A stretch of DNA of 64,000 nt from Ehrlichia canis str. Jake (GCF_000012565.1 NC_007354.1:1-64000), one strand, 5' to 3'. Shown: positions 38,518 through 49,084, counted from the stretch's first letter. Notes: a model not told the origin generated them from the sequence alone. Made by a program: numbers and translations.

Positions 38518-39800
38518 TAACTCTATTTTGTTTTAATATGTATCAATGTTTTCGGAATGTTGTAGTTTTTTAATCTGTTGTGGTAAACTGCTTTCAGTAT
38601 GGCTAACTTCCTGCTATTGCGTTAAAATCACTCTTTGGAAATCCTGATTTTTTTTTCATATGGGTGTAGAGTTTAGGTAATGTGTTAGTAAATTTTGTAT
38701 AGATAAATAATATTTTTGCCTATTTTATTTGATTGTGTATCAATGTTTTCGGAATGTTGTAGTTTTTTAATCTGTTGTGATAAACTGCTTTCAGTATGGC
38801 TAACTTCCTGCTATTGCGTTAAAATCACTCTTTGGAAATCCTGATTTTTTTTCCATATGGATGTGGAGTTTAGGTAATGTGTTAGTAAATTTTGTATAGA
38901 TAAATAATATTTTTGCCTATTTTATTTGATTGTGTATCAATGTTTTCGGAATGTTGTAGTTTTTTAATCTGTTGTGGTAAACTGCTTTCAGTATAGCTAA
39001 CTTCCTGCTATTGCGTTAAAATCACTCTTTGGAAATCCTGATTTTTTTTTTTTTTTTTTTTCATATGGGTGTAGAGTTTAGGTAATGTGTTAGTAAATTT
39101 TGTATAGATAAATAATATTTTTGCCTATTTTATTTGATTGTGTATCAATGTTTTCGGAATGTTGTAGTTTTTTAACCTGTTGTGATAAACTGCTTTCAGT
39201 ATAGCTAACTTCCTGCTATTGCGTTAAAACCACTCTTTGGAAATCCTGATTTTTTTCCATATGGATGTAGAGTTTAGGTAATGTGTTAGTAAATTTTGTA
39301 TAGATAAATAATATTTTTGCCTATTTTATTTGATTGTGTATCAATGTTTTTGGAATGTTGTAGTTTTTTAATCTGTTGTGGTAAACTGCTTTCAGTATGG
39401 CTAACTTCCTGCTATTGCGTTAAAATCACTCTTTGGAAATCCTGATTTTTTTTCCATATGGATGTAGAGTTTAGGTAATGTGTTAGTAAATTTTGTATAG
39501 ATAAATAATATTTTTGCCTATTTTATTTGATTGTGTATCAATATTTTCGGAATGTTGTAGTTTTTTAATCTGTTGTGATAAACTGCTTTCAGTATAGCTA
39601 ACTTCCCTACTGTTGAGTTAAAACCACTCTTGGGAAATCCTAATTTTATTCTATATGATTACTTTTAAGTAATATGTTGGTCAATCTTATATAGGTAAAT
39701 AATATTTGTTAATATTATGAATATGTATCAGTACTTTTGAAATATTACAGTTTTTAAATATGGTTATAGTAAAAGCATGTTGTTTTCTATGATTTAATTT
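38495..39800 (+). repeat. Tandem array derived from the mnmE 3' end (about 197-bp units)
   Basis: The marker GTAAATTTTGTATAG occurs at 38495 (inside mnmE), 38688, 38885, 39093, 39289 and 39486, giving periods of 193, 197, 208, 196 and 197. A decayed marker lies near 39680. The remaining unit sequence (starting TATCAATGTTTTCGGAATG) is nearly identical in five copies and fades in the last. Each unit carries the mnmE terminal region with its in-frame sense lost by one base. Lengths differ mainly through a T tract (T7 to T20). Confidence 0.95.
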
Positions 39801-39860
39801 TGTGGAATGTTTGATAGTAATTAGAAATTAAATAGATATTTGTATTCTTTTATCTACAGT

Positions 39861-40394
39861 TTAAGTTTTTTGAAAATTGTCTATAAATGAAACAATATCT
39901 TGAGTTTCTGCCATTTTGCCTAATCCATATTCGTTACAAACTGCTAATCCTTCTTTGGGTTCAATGATGACTACGTTATCGTTTCTTAAACATTTGATAT
40001 TGCGTTGGTTTGCTTTTGAATACCACATTACAGGATTCATAGCTGGAGCCATGATAATAGGAATGTTTGATGCGATTAGAACTGTTGTAGCTAATTCGTC
40101 AGCAATACCATGTGCTGTCTTTGCTATTATGTCCAATGTTGCAGGTGCTACTAATAAAATATCTGAATTTCTTGTTAATGATATATGATGCATACTATTA
40201 TGGATATTAAAAAAATCTGCATCTGTATATGCATAATTTCCAGATAATGATGCTACTGATAATTGAGTAACAAATTTTTCTCCAGATTTGCTAATTATAC
40301 CAGTGACTGTGTGGTTATTTTCTTGTAATTTTCGTATCAAATCTAAGGATTTGTACGCTGCTATACTTCCTGAAATGACTAGTAGAATTTTCAT
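39861..40394 (-). CDS. coaC: Phosphopantothenoylcysteine decarboxylase (CoaC-type flavoprotein)
   Basis: FMN enzyme of CoA synthesis. The 177-residue protein covers only the decarboxylase half of bifunctional CoaBC: LLVISGSIAAYKSLDLIRKL at the N-terminus, the catalytic His in SMHHISLTRNSDILLVAPATLDIIAK, the substrate-clamp PAMNPVMW near 117-124, and the active-site Cys in GLAVCNEYGLGKM. No CoaB domain follows; coaB must be elsewhere, if present. It converges on the mnmE repeat array. Confidence 0.88.
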   Translation of the reverse strand: MKILLVISGSIAAYKSLDLIRKLQENNHTVTGIISKSGEKFVTQLSVASLSGNYAYTDADFFNIHNSMHHISLTRNSDILLVAPATLDIIAKTAHGIADELATTVLIASNIPIIMAPAMNPVMWYSKANQRNIKCLRNDNVVIIEPKEGLAVCNEYGLGKMAETQDIVSFIDNFQKT

Positions 40395-40503
40395 AGTATA
40401 AAATTAGATAAATACTCAACTTCTATCATATATTTCTGTATATTCAAAGTTTAATATTTATAATAACTTTAACTTATTGTTTTTGATATAGGATTCTAGT
40501 TTA

Positions 40504-42540
40504 ATGCATGATTTAAGCATATTTTCTAGCATATATATGTTACCTGGTGTTAATAAAGTAGTAGGTAATTTATTAAAGAAATTATGTGGTGGAGATAAAA
40601 TCATAGATTTGTTATTCCATATACCACAGAACTATATAGATAGAAGGACTGGATTATCTGAAGAAGCTGTAGGTAAAATTGTAACTTTTATTGGGACTGT
40701 TAAAAGTCATGGTTTTATTGGTGGTAGAAGAAAAGCTCAATATAAAATTGTTCTTGATACATGTATTGGCGAAGTGTCATTGGTTTTTTTTCATTACTCT
40801 GTAAAATATTTAAAAAGCGTTTTAAAAGTAGGATCAGAGTGTGTAATAAGTGGGACGTTGATTAGATTTTTTGAATGTCTGCAGATTACACATCCTGATT
40901 ATATTATAACAGATGTTGGAAAATTTCATGATATTAGTATTATAGAACCTGTTTATCCATTAATTAAAGGGGTAACTTCTAAAAGAATTTCAAAGTTAGT
41001 AAAACTGAGTATAGGATTATTACCTGATTTTCCTGAGTGGATAGATGAAAGGTTGTTAAGGGATAATCAATGGGATAGCTGGAAAGAAAGTTTAATTAAA
41101 ATACATCATCCAAAGACACTAGAAACTGTATCTTTACATAAAATGAGACTTGCATACGATGAATTGTTGAGTCATCAAATTTCTATGAAAATGGTAAGAA
41201 AGTTTGATTGCAAACAAGGTGTCTCTATTATAAGTAAACGGATATACCATGATGATATTTTAAATAAATTACCTTTTAAATTAACAGCAGGACAGGAAGA
41301 AGTAATATCTCAAATTACGGAGAGCCAGGCGTTAAACAGTAGGATGGTAAAACTATTAATAGGAGATGTAGGTAGTGGAAAAACTGTAGTAGCTTTGTTT
41401 GCTATTTTAAATGTCATAGAAAATGAAGGACAGGTAGCTTTTATGGCACCTACTGAAATATTGGCAGAACAGCATTATCGTTGGATACAGGGAATATTAT
41501 CTGGTATTCCGGTAAGTGTTGAGTTGTTAACAAGTAAAGTCAGGAAGAAGCAAGATATTAAAAGAAAATTGCAACTTGGTGAATGTAAAGTGGTTGTTGG
41601 TACTCATGCTTTATTCCAAGATGGTGTTGATTTTAACAACCTTAACTTAATTATCATTGATGAACAACAAAGATTTGGAGTATTACAAAGAATGAAACTG
41701 ATTAATAAGAGTAATCTTGCAGATGTACTTTTTATGACAGCTACTCCTATTCCTAGAACATTAGAACAAGTAGTATATGGTGATATAGATTGTTTAAGGT
41801 TAGAAGATAAGCCTCATAATAGATTACCTATACATACTAGCATTATAAATATTGAGAAGTTGTATGAGGTTGTTACAAAGTTACAGTTTGCTTTGCGAGA
41901 TGGAAATAAAGCATATTGGATTTGTCCTTATATTGAAGATTCAGAATTAGTGGATATTGCTGCAGCTGAAAAGCGTTTTTTTTCTTTAAAAGAAGTATTT
42001 GGTCAGGAGGTTGGGTTAGTACACAGTCGTTTATCCAAAGTTGAAAGAGATGATGTTATGATGTCTTTTTATCATGGTACTATTAAATTGTTGGTTGCAA
42101 CTACTGTAATAGAAGTGGGCGTAGATGTACCTGATGCTACTATAATTATTATAGAAAATGCTGAGCAATTTGGTTTATCACAGCTTCATCAGTTACGTGG
42201 TAGGGTTGGACGTAGTGATAAAGCTTCATTTTGTGTTTTATTACATGGTAGTATGGTGAGTAAAGTTGCTTATAAAAAACTGTGTATATTACGTAAATCT
42301 CAAGATGGATTTTATATAGCTGAACAAGATTTGTTATTGCGTGGTAGTGGAGATGTTTTAGGTGTAAAGCAATCTGGGTTGTCGAATTTTAAATTTGCAG
42401 ATATTTATAGTGATCAAAATCTGATTTCTATTGCTACTGAGCAGGCACAGGAAATTCTTAATGCAAATACAAAGTTAAATGATAATTTGGCTCAGTTATT
42501 GTGTATGTTTGGTTATGATGTTTCTGCTATGAATTATTAG
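40504..42540 (+). CDS. recG: ATP-dependent DNA helicase RecG
   Basis: Branch-migration helicase for stalled forks. The 678-residue protein has the N-terminal wedge/OB domain, Walker A GDVGSGKTVVAL near 287-298, MAPTEILAEQH, DEQQRFG near 386 (DEQH family motif with Gln last), TATPIPRTL, then TTVIEVGVDVPDATIIIIENAEQFGLSQLHQLRGRVGRS, here noted only by position (about 535-575). The C-terminal LLLRGSGDVLGVKQSG is present. Length is near normal. Confidence 0.95.
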   Translation: MHDLSIFSSIYMLPGVNKVVGNLLKKLCGGDKIIDLLFHIPQNYIDRRTGLSEEAVGKIVTFIGTVKSHGFIGGRRKAQYKIVLDTCIGEVSLVFFHYSVKYLKSVLKVGSECVISGTLIRFFECLQITHPDYIITDVGKFHDISIIEPVYPLIKGVTSKRISKLVKLSIGLLPDFPEWIDERLLRDNQWDSWKESLIKIHHPKTLETVSLHKMRLAYDELLSHQISMKMVRKFDCKQGVSIISKRIYHDDILNKLPFKLTAGQEEVISQITESQALNSRMVKLLIGDVGSGKTVVALFAILNVIENEGQVAFMAPTEILAEQHYRWIQGILSGIPVSVELLTSKVRKKQDIKRKLQLGECKVVVGTHALFQDGVDFNNLNLIIIDEQQRFGVLQRMKLINKSNLADVLFMTATPIPRTLEQVVYGDIDCLRLEDKPHNRLPIHTSIINIEKLYEVVTKLQFALRDGNKAYWICPYIEDSELVDIAAAEKRFFSLKEVFGQEVGLVHSRLSKVERDDVMMSFYHGTIKLLVATTVIEVGVDVPDATIIIIENAEQFGLSQLHQLRGRVGRSDKASFCVLLHGSMVSKVAYKKLCILRKSQDGFYIAEQDLLLRGSGDVLGVKQSGLSNFKFADIYSDQNLISIATEQAQEILNANTKLNDNLAQLLCMFGYDVSAMNY

Positions 42541-43874
42541 TTGTGTATTAATAAATAGTTTTGATAAGTTCTTCTTAATAAGTTTCTGTAAAGTTAGTGA
42601 TGTTTCAGATATTGAGATAGTTCTTGTCATCAATTGTCAAAGTGTATGGGTAATGGATTGATATAGTTAAAAATATTTGATAGTTAGGGTTTTGATTTTA
42701 ATTAGTAAGTGTAGGTATTGTAGTGTACAGTACCTTTAACAATGAGTATTATAATTATTATTATTTCTCTAAAAGGTTGGTATGATTTTCAAAAGTATGT
42801 GCCAAGTATGTTTGATTAAATTTTAAATTGTTATTTTGTAGATCGTTAAAAGAAATACATAAATCAGAAATTTTATGAGTTAAGAGATGTTTAATTATGC
42901 AAATTGATTCCTAGGGGAAACGTATAAGGCTATAACTGCTGGTATTTAATAGCTTGAAAAATGTTTAGTATTTTCTATTCTTATTAGTATGGGTTGTGTG
43001 AGTATATTTTAAGTAGTTAGTACTGCTAGCTCTAAAACATTTTAAACTCAGTACTCTAGAGTAGCGTTTTTAAAGATAAGTAGAGGTATTTATTTACTGA
43101 TCTTAACAGCATAGAATGATTGCAACATTATAATCACAATAACAGCAGTAGTATGTTATTGGACAAAATTAAATTCAGGAATTTCAGATTTTATACTCTC
43201 AAGTACAACATAACTTACTGATAGCAGATTGTTAACTAGATAAAATGCCATTGCTACACAGCTTTAATAACATTAAGTAATTTCAATACTACAACTATCA
43301 GCAATACTATATAATTAAGCAAACTTTGGTTTTAATCTAATAAAATATCATTACGTTGTACTGCTATTATATGGTACTAAATCAGCTTAATTATCTCTTA
43401 TATTAAAAATTTTTGATGATTTACTATATTTTCTATTGCTATTAGTATGTGTGGAAAAACATATTGGTATGTTAATATCAGAACTTTTAATATGGTTATT
43501 AATGTTGTAGAGTATTTTAAAACATTACGTTGTTAATTATTAAAATATTTAAGTAAAGAATTATTGTAGATTTTGGATAGTAATGTTATAGAATTAAGTT
43601 CTGATGAGTAAATGCAAAAAGGCTAACTTTTTAGTTGTGTATATATTTATGTTGCTCAGCAATGAGTTATATTAGTGATGTCTATGCCTTAATGGAAATT
43701 TTATTTTTTTGATATTATAAATTTGTGTTATAAAAAGATTACATTAGAGCTTGCGATTTTAGTTGTATAAAAAAATAGTTATAGACTTAGTATAGTTACT
43801 TTTTTCTAAGGCTTTTCGTAAAAAACTGTTAAATGATTCTGTGATGTAGTTACTTGTAAAATTGAGGTATTTAT
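42541..43874. other. 1.3-kb noncoding gap after recG
   Basis: No gene is supported. It holds the inverted copy of the polA 3' end (43085-43400). A short direct repeat of TTTTCTATTnnTATTAGTATG occurs at about 42971 and 43430. Strong G>C and T bias: 42661-42720 has 13 G and no C. Confidence 0.6.
43085..43400 (-). pseudogene. Inverted copy of the polA 3' end and its downstream flank
   Basis: Read on the minus strand, this block matches 60870-61165. The polA stop at 60913-60915 corresponds to 43351-43353. CCATATAATAGCAGTACAAC of the polA tail is matched here nearly exactly, as are the flanking AATTAAATTCAGGAATTT, CTATCAGTAAGTTATGT and GCTGTGTAG blocks. Identity is high around the gene end and fades outward. 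Only the last codons of polA are included, so no product is expected. Confidence 0.9.
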
Positions 43875-44837
43875 ATGTCTATAAGGCGTATTATTATATT
43901 TGGTGGGAGTGGTTTTATAGGTAGATACTTAGTAAAGTATTTTGCTGAAAATGGATATATAATCAAAATTTTTACTAGATATCCAGAAAAGGCAAAGCAA
44001 TTGAAATTATGTGGTAATTTGGGACAAATAGAAGTTATAAGCGGTGATGTTACTAATGTACAAGAGATAGAGAATAACATATTTGGTTGTCATGTTGTTG
44101 TAAATTTGCTTGGTACTTTATACAGTACAAAAAACTCTACTTTTTATGATATACATGCTAAAGCAGCGGAAAATATTGCTAAGGCTGCGAAGAGTTGTGA
44201 TGTTGAGTTGATGGTACATTTTTCAGCTATGGGAATTGATGAAGTACAGCAGTCTCACTATGCGAGAAGTAAGTTAATTGGGGAAAATCTTGTAAAGTTA
44301 GCTTTTCCTAATGCCGTTATTATAAGACCTAATTTGGTTTTTGGTGCAGAAGATAGATTTTTTAATAAGTTTGCAAAATTAACAATGATTTCTCCATTCT
44401 TGCCAGTAATAGGAGGTGGGCGTGCAGTTTTTCAACCTATATATGTTGATGATCTTGCTAAATTTGTATTTTACATTGTTAATAATGCAGTTACAGATAA
44501 GTTATATAATGTTTGTGGCCCACGTACTTATTCATTTAAAGAACTACTGAATTTTATTTTGAGCATTATAAAAAGGAAAAATATACTAATAAATATTCCT
44601 TTTAGTGTAGCGGATATTTTAGCTTGTGTTTGTGAGTTAAAAATAATGTCTATTTTCTTTAAACTTATTACTGGAAATACAGATCCAATTTTGACGAGGG
44701 ATCAAGTGAAATTTATTAGAGGTATGACTGAATCACGTGATATGTACTCTACAAATAGTTTGAGAAAAGCAGGAATAAAGTGTTCAACTATTGAAAATAT
44801 AGTGCCTAAATATCTGGAAATTTATAAGAACTTCTAA
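43875..44837 (+). CDS. NAD(P)-binding epimerase-like protein, complex I NDUFA9 family
   Basis: Extended short-chain dehydrogenase fold protein. The 320-residue protein has the nucleotide-binding IIIFGGSGFIGRYLVKYF near 6-23, VISGDVTN, VVNLLGTLYS, HFSAMGIDE, HYARSKLIGENLV (in place of the classical YxxxK), VIIRPNLVFGAEDRFFN and FQPIYVDDLAKFV. These match the NDUFA9-like family linked to respiratory complex I. Catalytic activity is doubtful; a structural or assembly role is likely. Confidence 0.85.
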   Translation: MSIRRIIIFGGSGFIGRYLVKYFAENGYIIKIFTRYPEKAKQLKLCGNLGQIEVISGDVTNVQEIENNIFGCHVVVNLLGTLYSTKNSTFYDIHAKAAENIAKAAKSCDVELMVHFSAMGIDEVQQSHYARSKLIGENLVKLAFPNAVIIRPNLVFGAEDRFFNKFAKLTMISPFLPVIGGGRAVFQPIYVDDLAKFVFYIVNNAVTDKLYNVCGPRTYSFKELLNFILSIIKRKNILINIPFSVADILACVCELKIMSIFFKLITGNTDPILTRDQVKFIRGMTESRDMYSTNSLRKAGIKCSTIENIVPKYLEIYKNF

Positions 44838-44950
44838 TATGTATAAATGTGTGAACTAGTTTGCATTCAAGTACTTACAAATTTTTTAATAAGTTGTAAT
44901 TTACATACCCTAAATTTGATATATTATCATTCGCAGTTGAGATGTAACAA

Positions 44951-45409
44951 TTAATTATCATTTAAAAAGTTGTTATTAAAATCACTTTCTTGATCATTGC
45001 TATAAAGTTTTTGCTGTTTTTCTCTCCTTTCTTGCTCTTCTATTGAGTACAATGTTATTGGGTTTGCTTCGAGTCTTGCAATACCAATCTTTTCGCCAGT
45101 TTCTTCACAGTAACCATATAATCCATCATCTATACGTTGAATAGCTTTGTTTATTTCCACTATCAATGCTTCGTTTCTCTTACTGTTTTTTAAAATTAGT
45201 ACAATATTATGTTCTCTTGTTGCCATATCTGTTAAATCTGCATCAACTTGTGGGCGCAATAACTCTGTAGCTAGTTCTTCAGACTCCTTTTGCAATGTTT
45301 CTCTCCATTTGATCAATTTTTGTCTGAAATATTCCAATTGTTTGTGATTCATGTAATTGCTGTCATCTTCATCTTCAGGGAATGCAGTATTATAGTCTTT
45401 TTTCAACAT
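44951..45409 (-). CDS. dksA: DksA-family RNA polymerase-binding factor
   Basis: Secondary-channel regulator working with ppGpp. The 152-residue protein has a helical hairpin (about 25-95) with the tip acids in PQVDADLTDMATRE. A C-terminal zinc-finger-like region reads DDGLYGYCEETGEKIGIARLEANP. Only one of the four zinc Cys is present, as in other alphaproteobacterial DksA proteins. It is divergent from ccmB (113 bases). Confidence 0.9.
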   Translation of the reverse strand: MLKKDYNTAFPEDEDDSNYMNHKQLEYFRQKLIKWRETLQKESEELATELLRPQVDADLTDMATREHNIVLILKNSKRNEALIVEINKAIQRIDDGLYGYCEETGEKIGIARLEANPITLYSIEEQERREKQQKLYSNDQESDFNNNFLNDN

Positions 45410-45522
45410 TATGTATTCCTTATTAGTGATACAACTGAAATAATAATTTAAATATAGTTGATTAAGAATTCATGTATGATATGTGATATAATAAAGGTGT
45501 TTTTGTAAATAATAGTCTAAAA

Positions 45523-46185
45523 ATGTGCGGTAGTACTGTGTTTTTGCATGAATTAAAGTTATTAATGAGTAGAAAGTGTAATCTTTTAAATGCGATTATA
45601 CTTTTTGTACTAATCATTAGTACAGCGTTGTTTACTATGCAAAATACTGAAATAGTAAAAGCTCTACCCACTATTTTATGGGTTTGTAGTATTTCTACTA
45701 TACATATATCTATGTGTAATTTGTTTGAAAATGATTATGCTAACGGGTCTTTAGAGCAAATGTTGATACAGGATCGCATACCGGAAATAGTAATTTTTTT
45801 TAAAATTTTTTCACATTGGATTTATGTAGGAATACCAGTAAGTATTATTTCAATGTTTATAGATTATGTAATTTTAGGAAGTAGTATATATGCTACTTTA
45901 GTGTTGGGATTATCTTTAAGTATTAGCTTGCTGGTCATTAGTTTTATATCTGCTGTAGGTGATACATTGGTATTAGGGAGAGGATATGGTGTGATTATAG
46001 CACAAATTTTGACATTACCCATCATGATACCAGTATTAATATATTTTAGCCTTTTGTTTGAGAGTTTAAGAAATGGTTTGTATGAAGAAAATTTAATGTT
46101 ACTTGGATTACTTATAGCAAGTTTAATTCCACTCAGTATCATATTTGTATCATTTTCAATTAAGCTTGCTGTTGAACATGATTAA
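45523..46185 (+). CDS. ccmB: Haem exporter protein CcmB
   Basis: Membrane component of the CcmAB transporter used in cytochrome c maturation. The 220-residue protein begins with the CcmB-like FLHELKLLMSRKCNLLNAI, followed by six hydrophobic segments, FENDYANGSLEQMLIQ (family motif) and the C-terminal LAVEHD. Length is normal. ccmA and ccmC are not nearby. The gene's 3' end seeds a decayed repeat array. Confidence 0.9.
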   Translation: MCGSTVFLHELKLLMSRKCNLLNAIILFVLIISTALFTMQNTEIVKALPTILWVCSISTIHISMCNLFENDYANGSLEQMLIQDRIPEIVIFFKIFSHWIYVGIPVSIISMFIDYVILGSSIYATLVLGLSLSISLLVISFISAVGDTLVLGRGYGVIIAQILTLPIMIPVLIYFSLLFESLRNGLYEENLMLLGLLIASLIPLSIIFVSFSIKLAVEHD

Positions 46186-47580
46186 TCATCTTTAATAGTA
46201 TGTTTTAATGTAATAGTGTTAATATTATTTACTCAATATTCTATCTACATAGAATAGGAATTTAACGTTGCTTTAGTTAATAATAATTAGTTCGATCATA
46301 TAATATTTTTTACATTTAGAATTAAACCTGCTAAGAAATTTATGTAGTATTGTACTTCTAATAGCTTAAATGTCGTTTATGCAAAATCTGTAATATTTCA
46401 ATACAATAAGAATTTGTGTTGCTTGAGTTAATTATTGCTATCACATTTGTAACATTAGAATTAACCCTGCTGAGAAATTAATATAATAGAGTACTTCAAT
46501 GTAATGCTTTTAATCTGGTTTGTTTAATAGTTTTAGAAATATTTTCGTGTTCATTATATTATTTTGATTGTACATCACTAGTTTAATTTAACTCGATATT
46601 ATCTTTGTATAATTTGCTATTTAAAGTTGCTGATGCGTATGATTTATCTTCATAGTATGTTCAATATTAATATTCTTAATATTCAGTAGTTTAAAAAAAT
46701 ATTTGCATTGGAGAATTTATATATACTTATTTTAATATTACTTAGAGTTAACTATGTCGAGAAATTAGTGTGGTGGTGTCTCTTCAATAATCTAAAGATA
46801 CTTTGAGACACAAGAATGTATGTTACTTATGTTAATTATTGTTATCATGTTAGTAACATTCAGGGAATTAAAATTGCTGAGAAATTAATCTTAACAGTAC
46901 GCTGCAGTATGATAATTCTAATACTGTTTATTTAATGGTTTTAGAAGTATTGCATTGTGATACTTGGATTAATTGCCAAGTTTAGTATACTCAAATCACA
47001 TTTGCATCATTTAAGTTTGCTGTTAAACATAATTAGCTGTGATAGTATGTTTAATATAAATGTCATGGCATTGATTCTATAAATTTAGGAATATTTTGTA
47101 TAAAGCAAGAGGTAACATTGCTTGTGTTGATCACTTAATTATTATTATATCTATAAGTTGGTAAGTTATTGACTGTAAAAGTGTACTTTATATGGTGATT
47201 TGATACCATTTATTCTATAGTTTTAAAATGTTTGTGTGGAACAATTTATATTCCCTGAATTATTTACTGTCATTTATGTAATATTTGCACCATTTTCAAT
47301 TCAGATTTCAATGTAGGTATATGCCATATATAATGGTTTTAATGTGGTTTGTTTGATGGCTTTAATATATGTGAAATCTATGAGAGGTTATCTTACTTAT
47401 CATACTACTTCATTAATATTGATTCACAAGTGGGCTGGATGTGGGTATGGTTATATGTGTTTTATAAATGTGATGTTACTGTTATTGATAATTACAATTT
47501 TGTGGTATTTCATGAGAGAGGGCTTACTTTTGTACAATTTACAATTGAGTTTGCTGTGTATTTTAAGTTTATTTGATGCT
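46135..47580 (+). repeat. Decayed tandem array derived from the ccmB 3' end (about 145-bp units)
   Basis: The ccmB tail ATCATATTTGTATCATTTTC followed by AATTAAGCTTGCTG recurs in diverged form near 46295, 46438, 46590, 46719, 46842, 46990, 47142, 47275 and 47525 (spacings about 120-160, the last wider). Best-kept copies are 46438, 46842 and 46990. The linked phrase CTGAGAAATTAAT and a later TTTAATGGTTTTAGAA-type phrase also recur. Unlike the pgk and mnmE arrays the copies are heavily mutated, so this looks old. Confidence 0.75.
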
Positions 47581-47711
47581 GTTTAGTATGTTGAAAGTAT
47601 CTGACATAAAGAACTTGATTATAACTATACTGTTAGTTTCATTTTATCAAATTGAGCTTAATATTAAGTATGATTGACTTTCATAAGATATTCCTTATTA
47701 TGTTAAACATT

Positions 47712-47785
47712 GGGTAATTAGCTCATTTGGTTAGAGCGCTTGCTTGACGTGCAAGAGGTGACTGGTTCGAATCCAGTATTGCCCA
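47712..47785 (+). tRNA. tRNA-Val (anticodon GAC)
   Basis: The acceptor GGGTAAT pairs with ATTGCCC (one G-T), the discriminator is A47785, and CCA is not encoded. The anticodon stem CTTGC/GCAAG encloses TTGACGT, giving GAC (codons GTC and GTT). It ends 9 bases before the next coding start. Confidence 0.95.
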
Positions 47786-47794
47786 CTGATCTGA

Positions 47795-48733
47795 ATGGAA
47801 TGTGGTTATAAAATGTCCCTTATTCATAAAGACAAAACTTCTAGCCATGAAAATAAACTCATATATGCCATTCTTATTATCATTATTACAATGGTTACGG
47901 AAGTAATTGGAGGGATAATATCAAACTCTTTAGCACTACTTTCAGATGCTGGACATATGTTTACTGATTTTATTTCTTTGTTACTAAGCTGGTTAGCTTA
48001 TAAGGTTGCTATGAAAAAATCAGACGCATGTCGTTCTTATGGTTATCATAGATTTCAAGTTGTTGCTGCTTTTATTAATGGTTTAACTTTGTTTGGTATA
48101 GCAATTTTGATCATTTTGGAGTCAATAAAGCGATTTGTTTCACCAGAGAAAGTTTGTTGGGAAATTATGATGTCTGTTGCAGTATTAGGATTAGTAGCAA
48201 ATGTTGTGTCATTTTTTCTATTGTATAGAAAGAATGAGAACAATTTAAACCTAAAAAGTGCAGTATTACATGTTATAGGTGATTTATTGGGATCAGTTGC
48301 AGCGATTATTGCGTCTGTAGTAATTATGTTTACTTCATGGGAAATAGTAGATCCTCTTTTGTCAGTTTTTGTAAGTATTATAATACTGGGTGGGGCGTAT
48401 AGGATTATTAAGAACTCTGGACATATTTTACTTGAAGGCACTCCAGATAATGTAAACCCAGATAAAATTAGAACATCTGTTTGTGAAAATATACCTGGAG
48501 TTCTAGATGTTCACCATATTCATATTTGGTCTTTAACTACAGATCATCCAATTATGACAATGCATATTAAACTTGATAAGGCAATTGTGGATAACAGTTT
48601 AAAATATAGTCAAGTTGTGGTATCTGTGAAAAAATTACTTAGCGAAAATTTTAATATTATTCATGTCACTATTGAAGCTGAATATGATAATTGTGCAGAT
48701 GATAGTGTTATGATAGAAATAGCTCATAATTAA
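47795..48733 (+). CDS. Cation diffusion facilitator (zinc-type efflux protein)
   Basis: Proton-driven divalent-metal exporter. The 312-residue protein has six hydrophobic segments, the metal-site motif SLALLSDAGHMFTDFISLLLSW near 45-66 (HxxxD), a second HVIGDLLGSVAAI near 160, and a C-terminal cytoplasmic domain with LEGTPDNVNPDKIR, GVLDVHHIHIWSLTTDHP and HVTIEAEYDNC. This is like CzcD/ZitB. ATG 47795 is 9 bases from tRNA-Val; ATG 47813 is an alternative start. It may be expressed by read-through from the tRNA. Confidence 0.9.
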   Translation: MECGYKMSLIHKDKTSSHENKLIYAILIIIITMVTEVIGGIISNSLALLSDAGHMFTDFISLLLSWLAYKVAMKKSDACRSYGYHRFQVVAAFINGLTLFGIAILIILESIKRFVSPEKVCWEIMMSVAVLGLVANVVSFFLLYRKNENNLNLKSAVLHVIGDLLGSVAAIIASVVIMFTSWEIVDPLLSVFVSIIILGGAYRIIKNSGHILLEGTPDNVNPDKIRTSVCENIPGVLDVHHIHIWSLTTDHPIMTMHIKLDKAIVDNSLKYSQVVVSVKKLLSENFNIIHVTIEAEYDNCADDSVMIEIAHN

Positions 48734-49084
48734 TGAGTGTAGTATTGAAGTAAGGTTTTGCTTATTAACTAATATTATAGAGTAATGAGATTGCTAATAA
48801 TAAAAAATAAAAATCTTGGTGTAGCTTCTTTAATTTTAATTTTTGAAATGTTGAGTTGTAGTAATAATTCTTTATAACATTCTCTATTAATATTTTATAT
48901 ATGATATGTAGTTATCGAATATTACTTAACATTAAGTATATATTTATTAATTGATGTTATGCTGTGTGTGGTCTCTTGTCATTTGAGTAATTGTTATTTT
49001 TTATAATAAATTTAATAATATATATTTATATGTTAACAATTAGTGACAAGGTAAACGGCTTTATTATAGTATTAAGTGATAGTG
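48734..49084. other. AT-rich gap upstream of mlaC
   Basis: No gene seen. The last 60 or so bases (about 49020-49084) are also present in the displaced mlaC copy at 51.8 kb. Confidence 0.5.

Noticed and set aside
38495-39800. Possible CRISPR array after mnmE
   Set aside because: Units are about 197 bp and nearly identical throughout, with no short repeat/unique spacer alternation and no cas genes.
47344-47586. Short hydrophobic frames before tRNA-Val
   Set aside because: They lie in the decayed ccmB-derived array, overlap each other in two frames and have no Shine-Dalgarno or family match.
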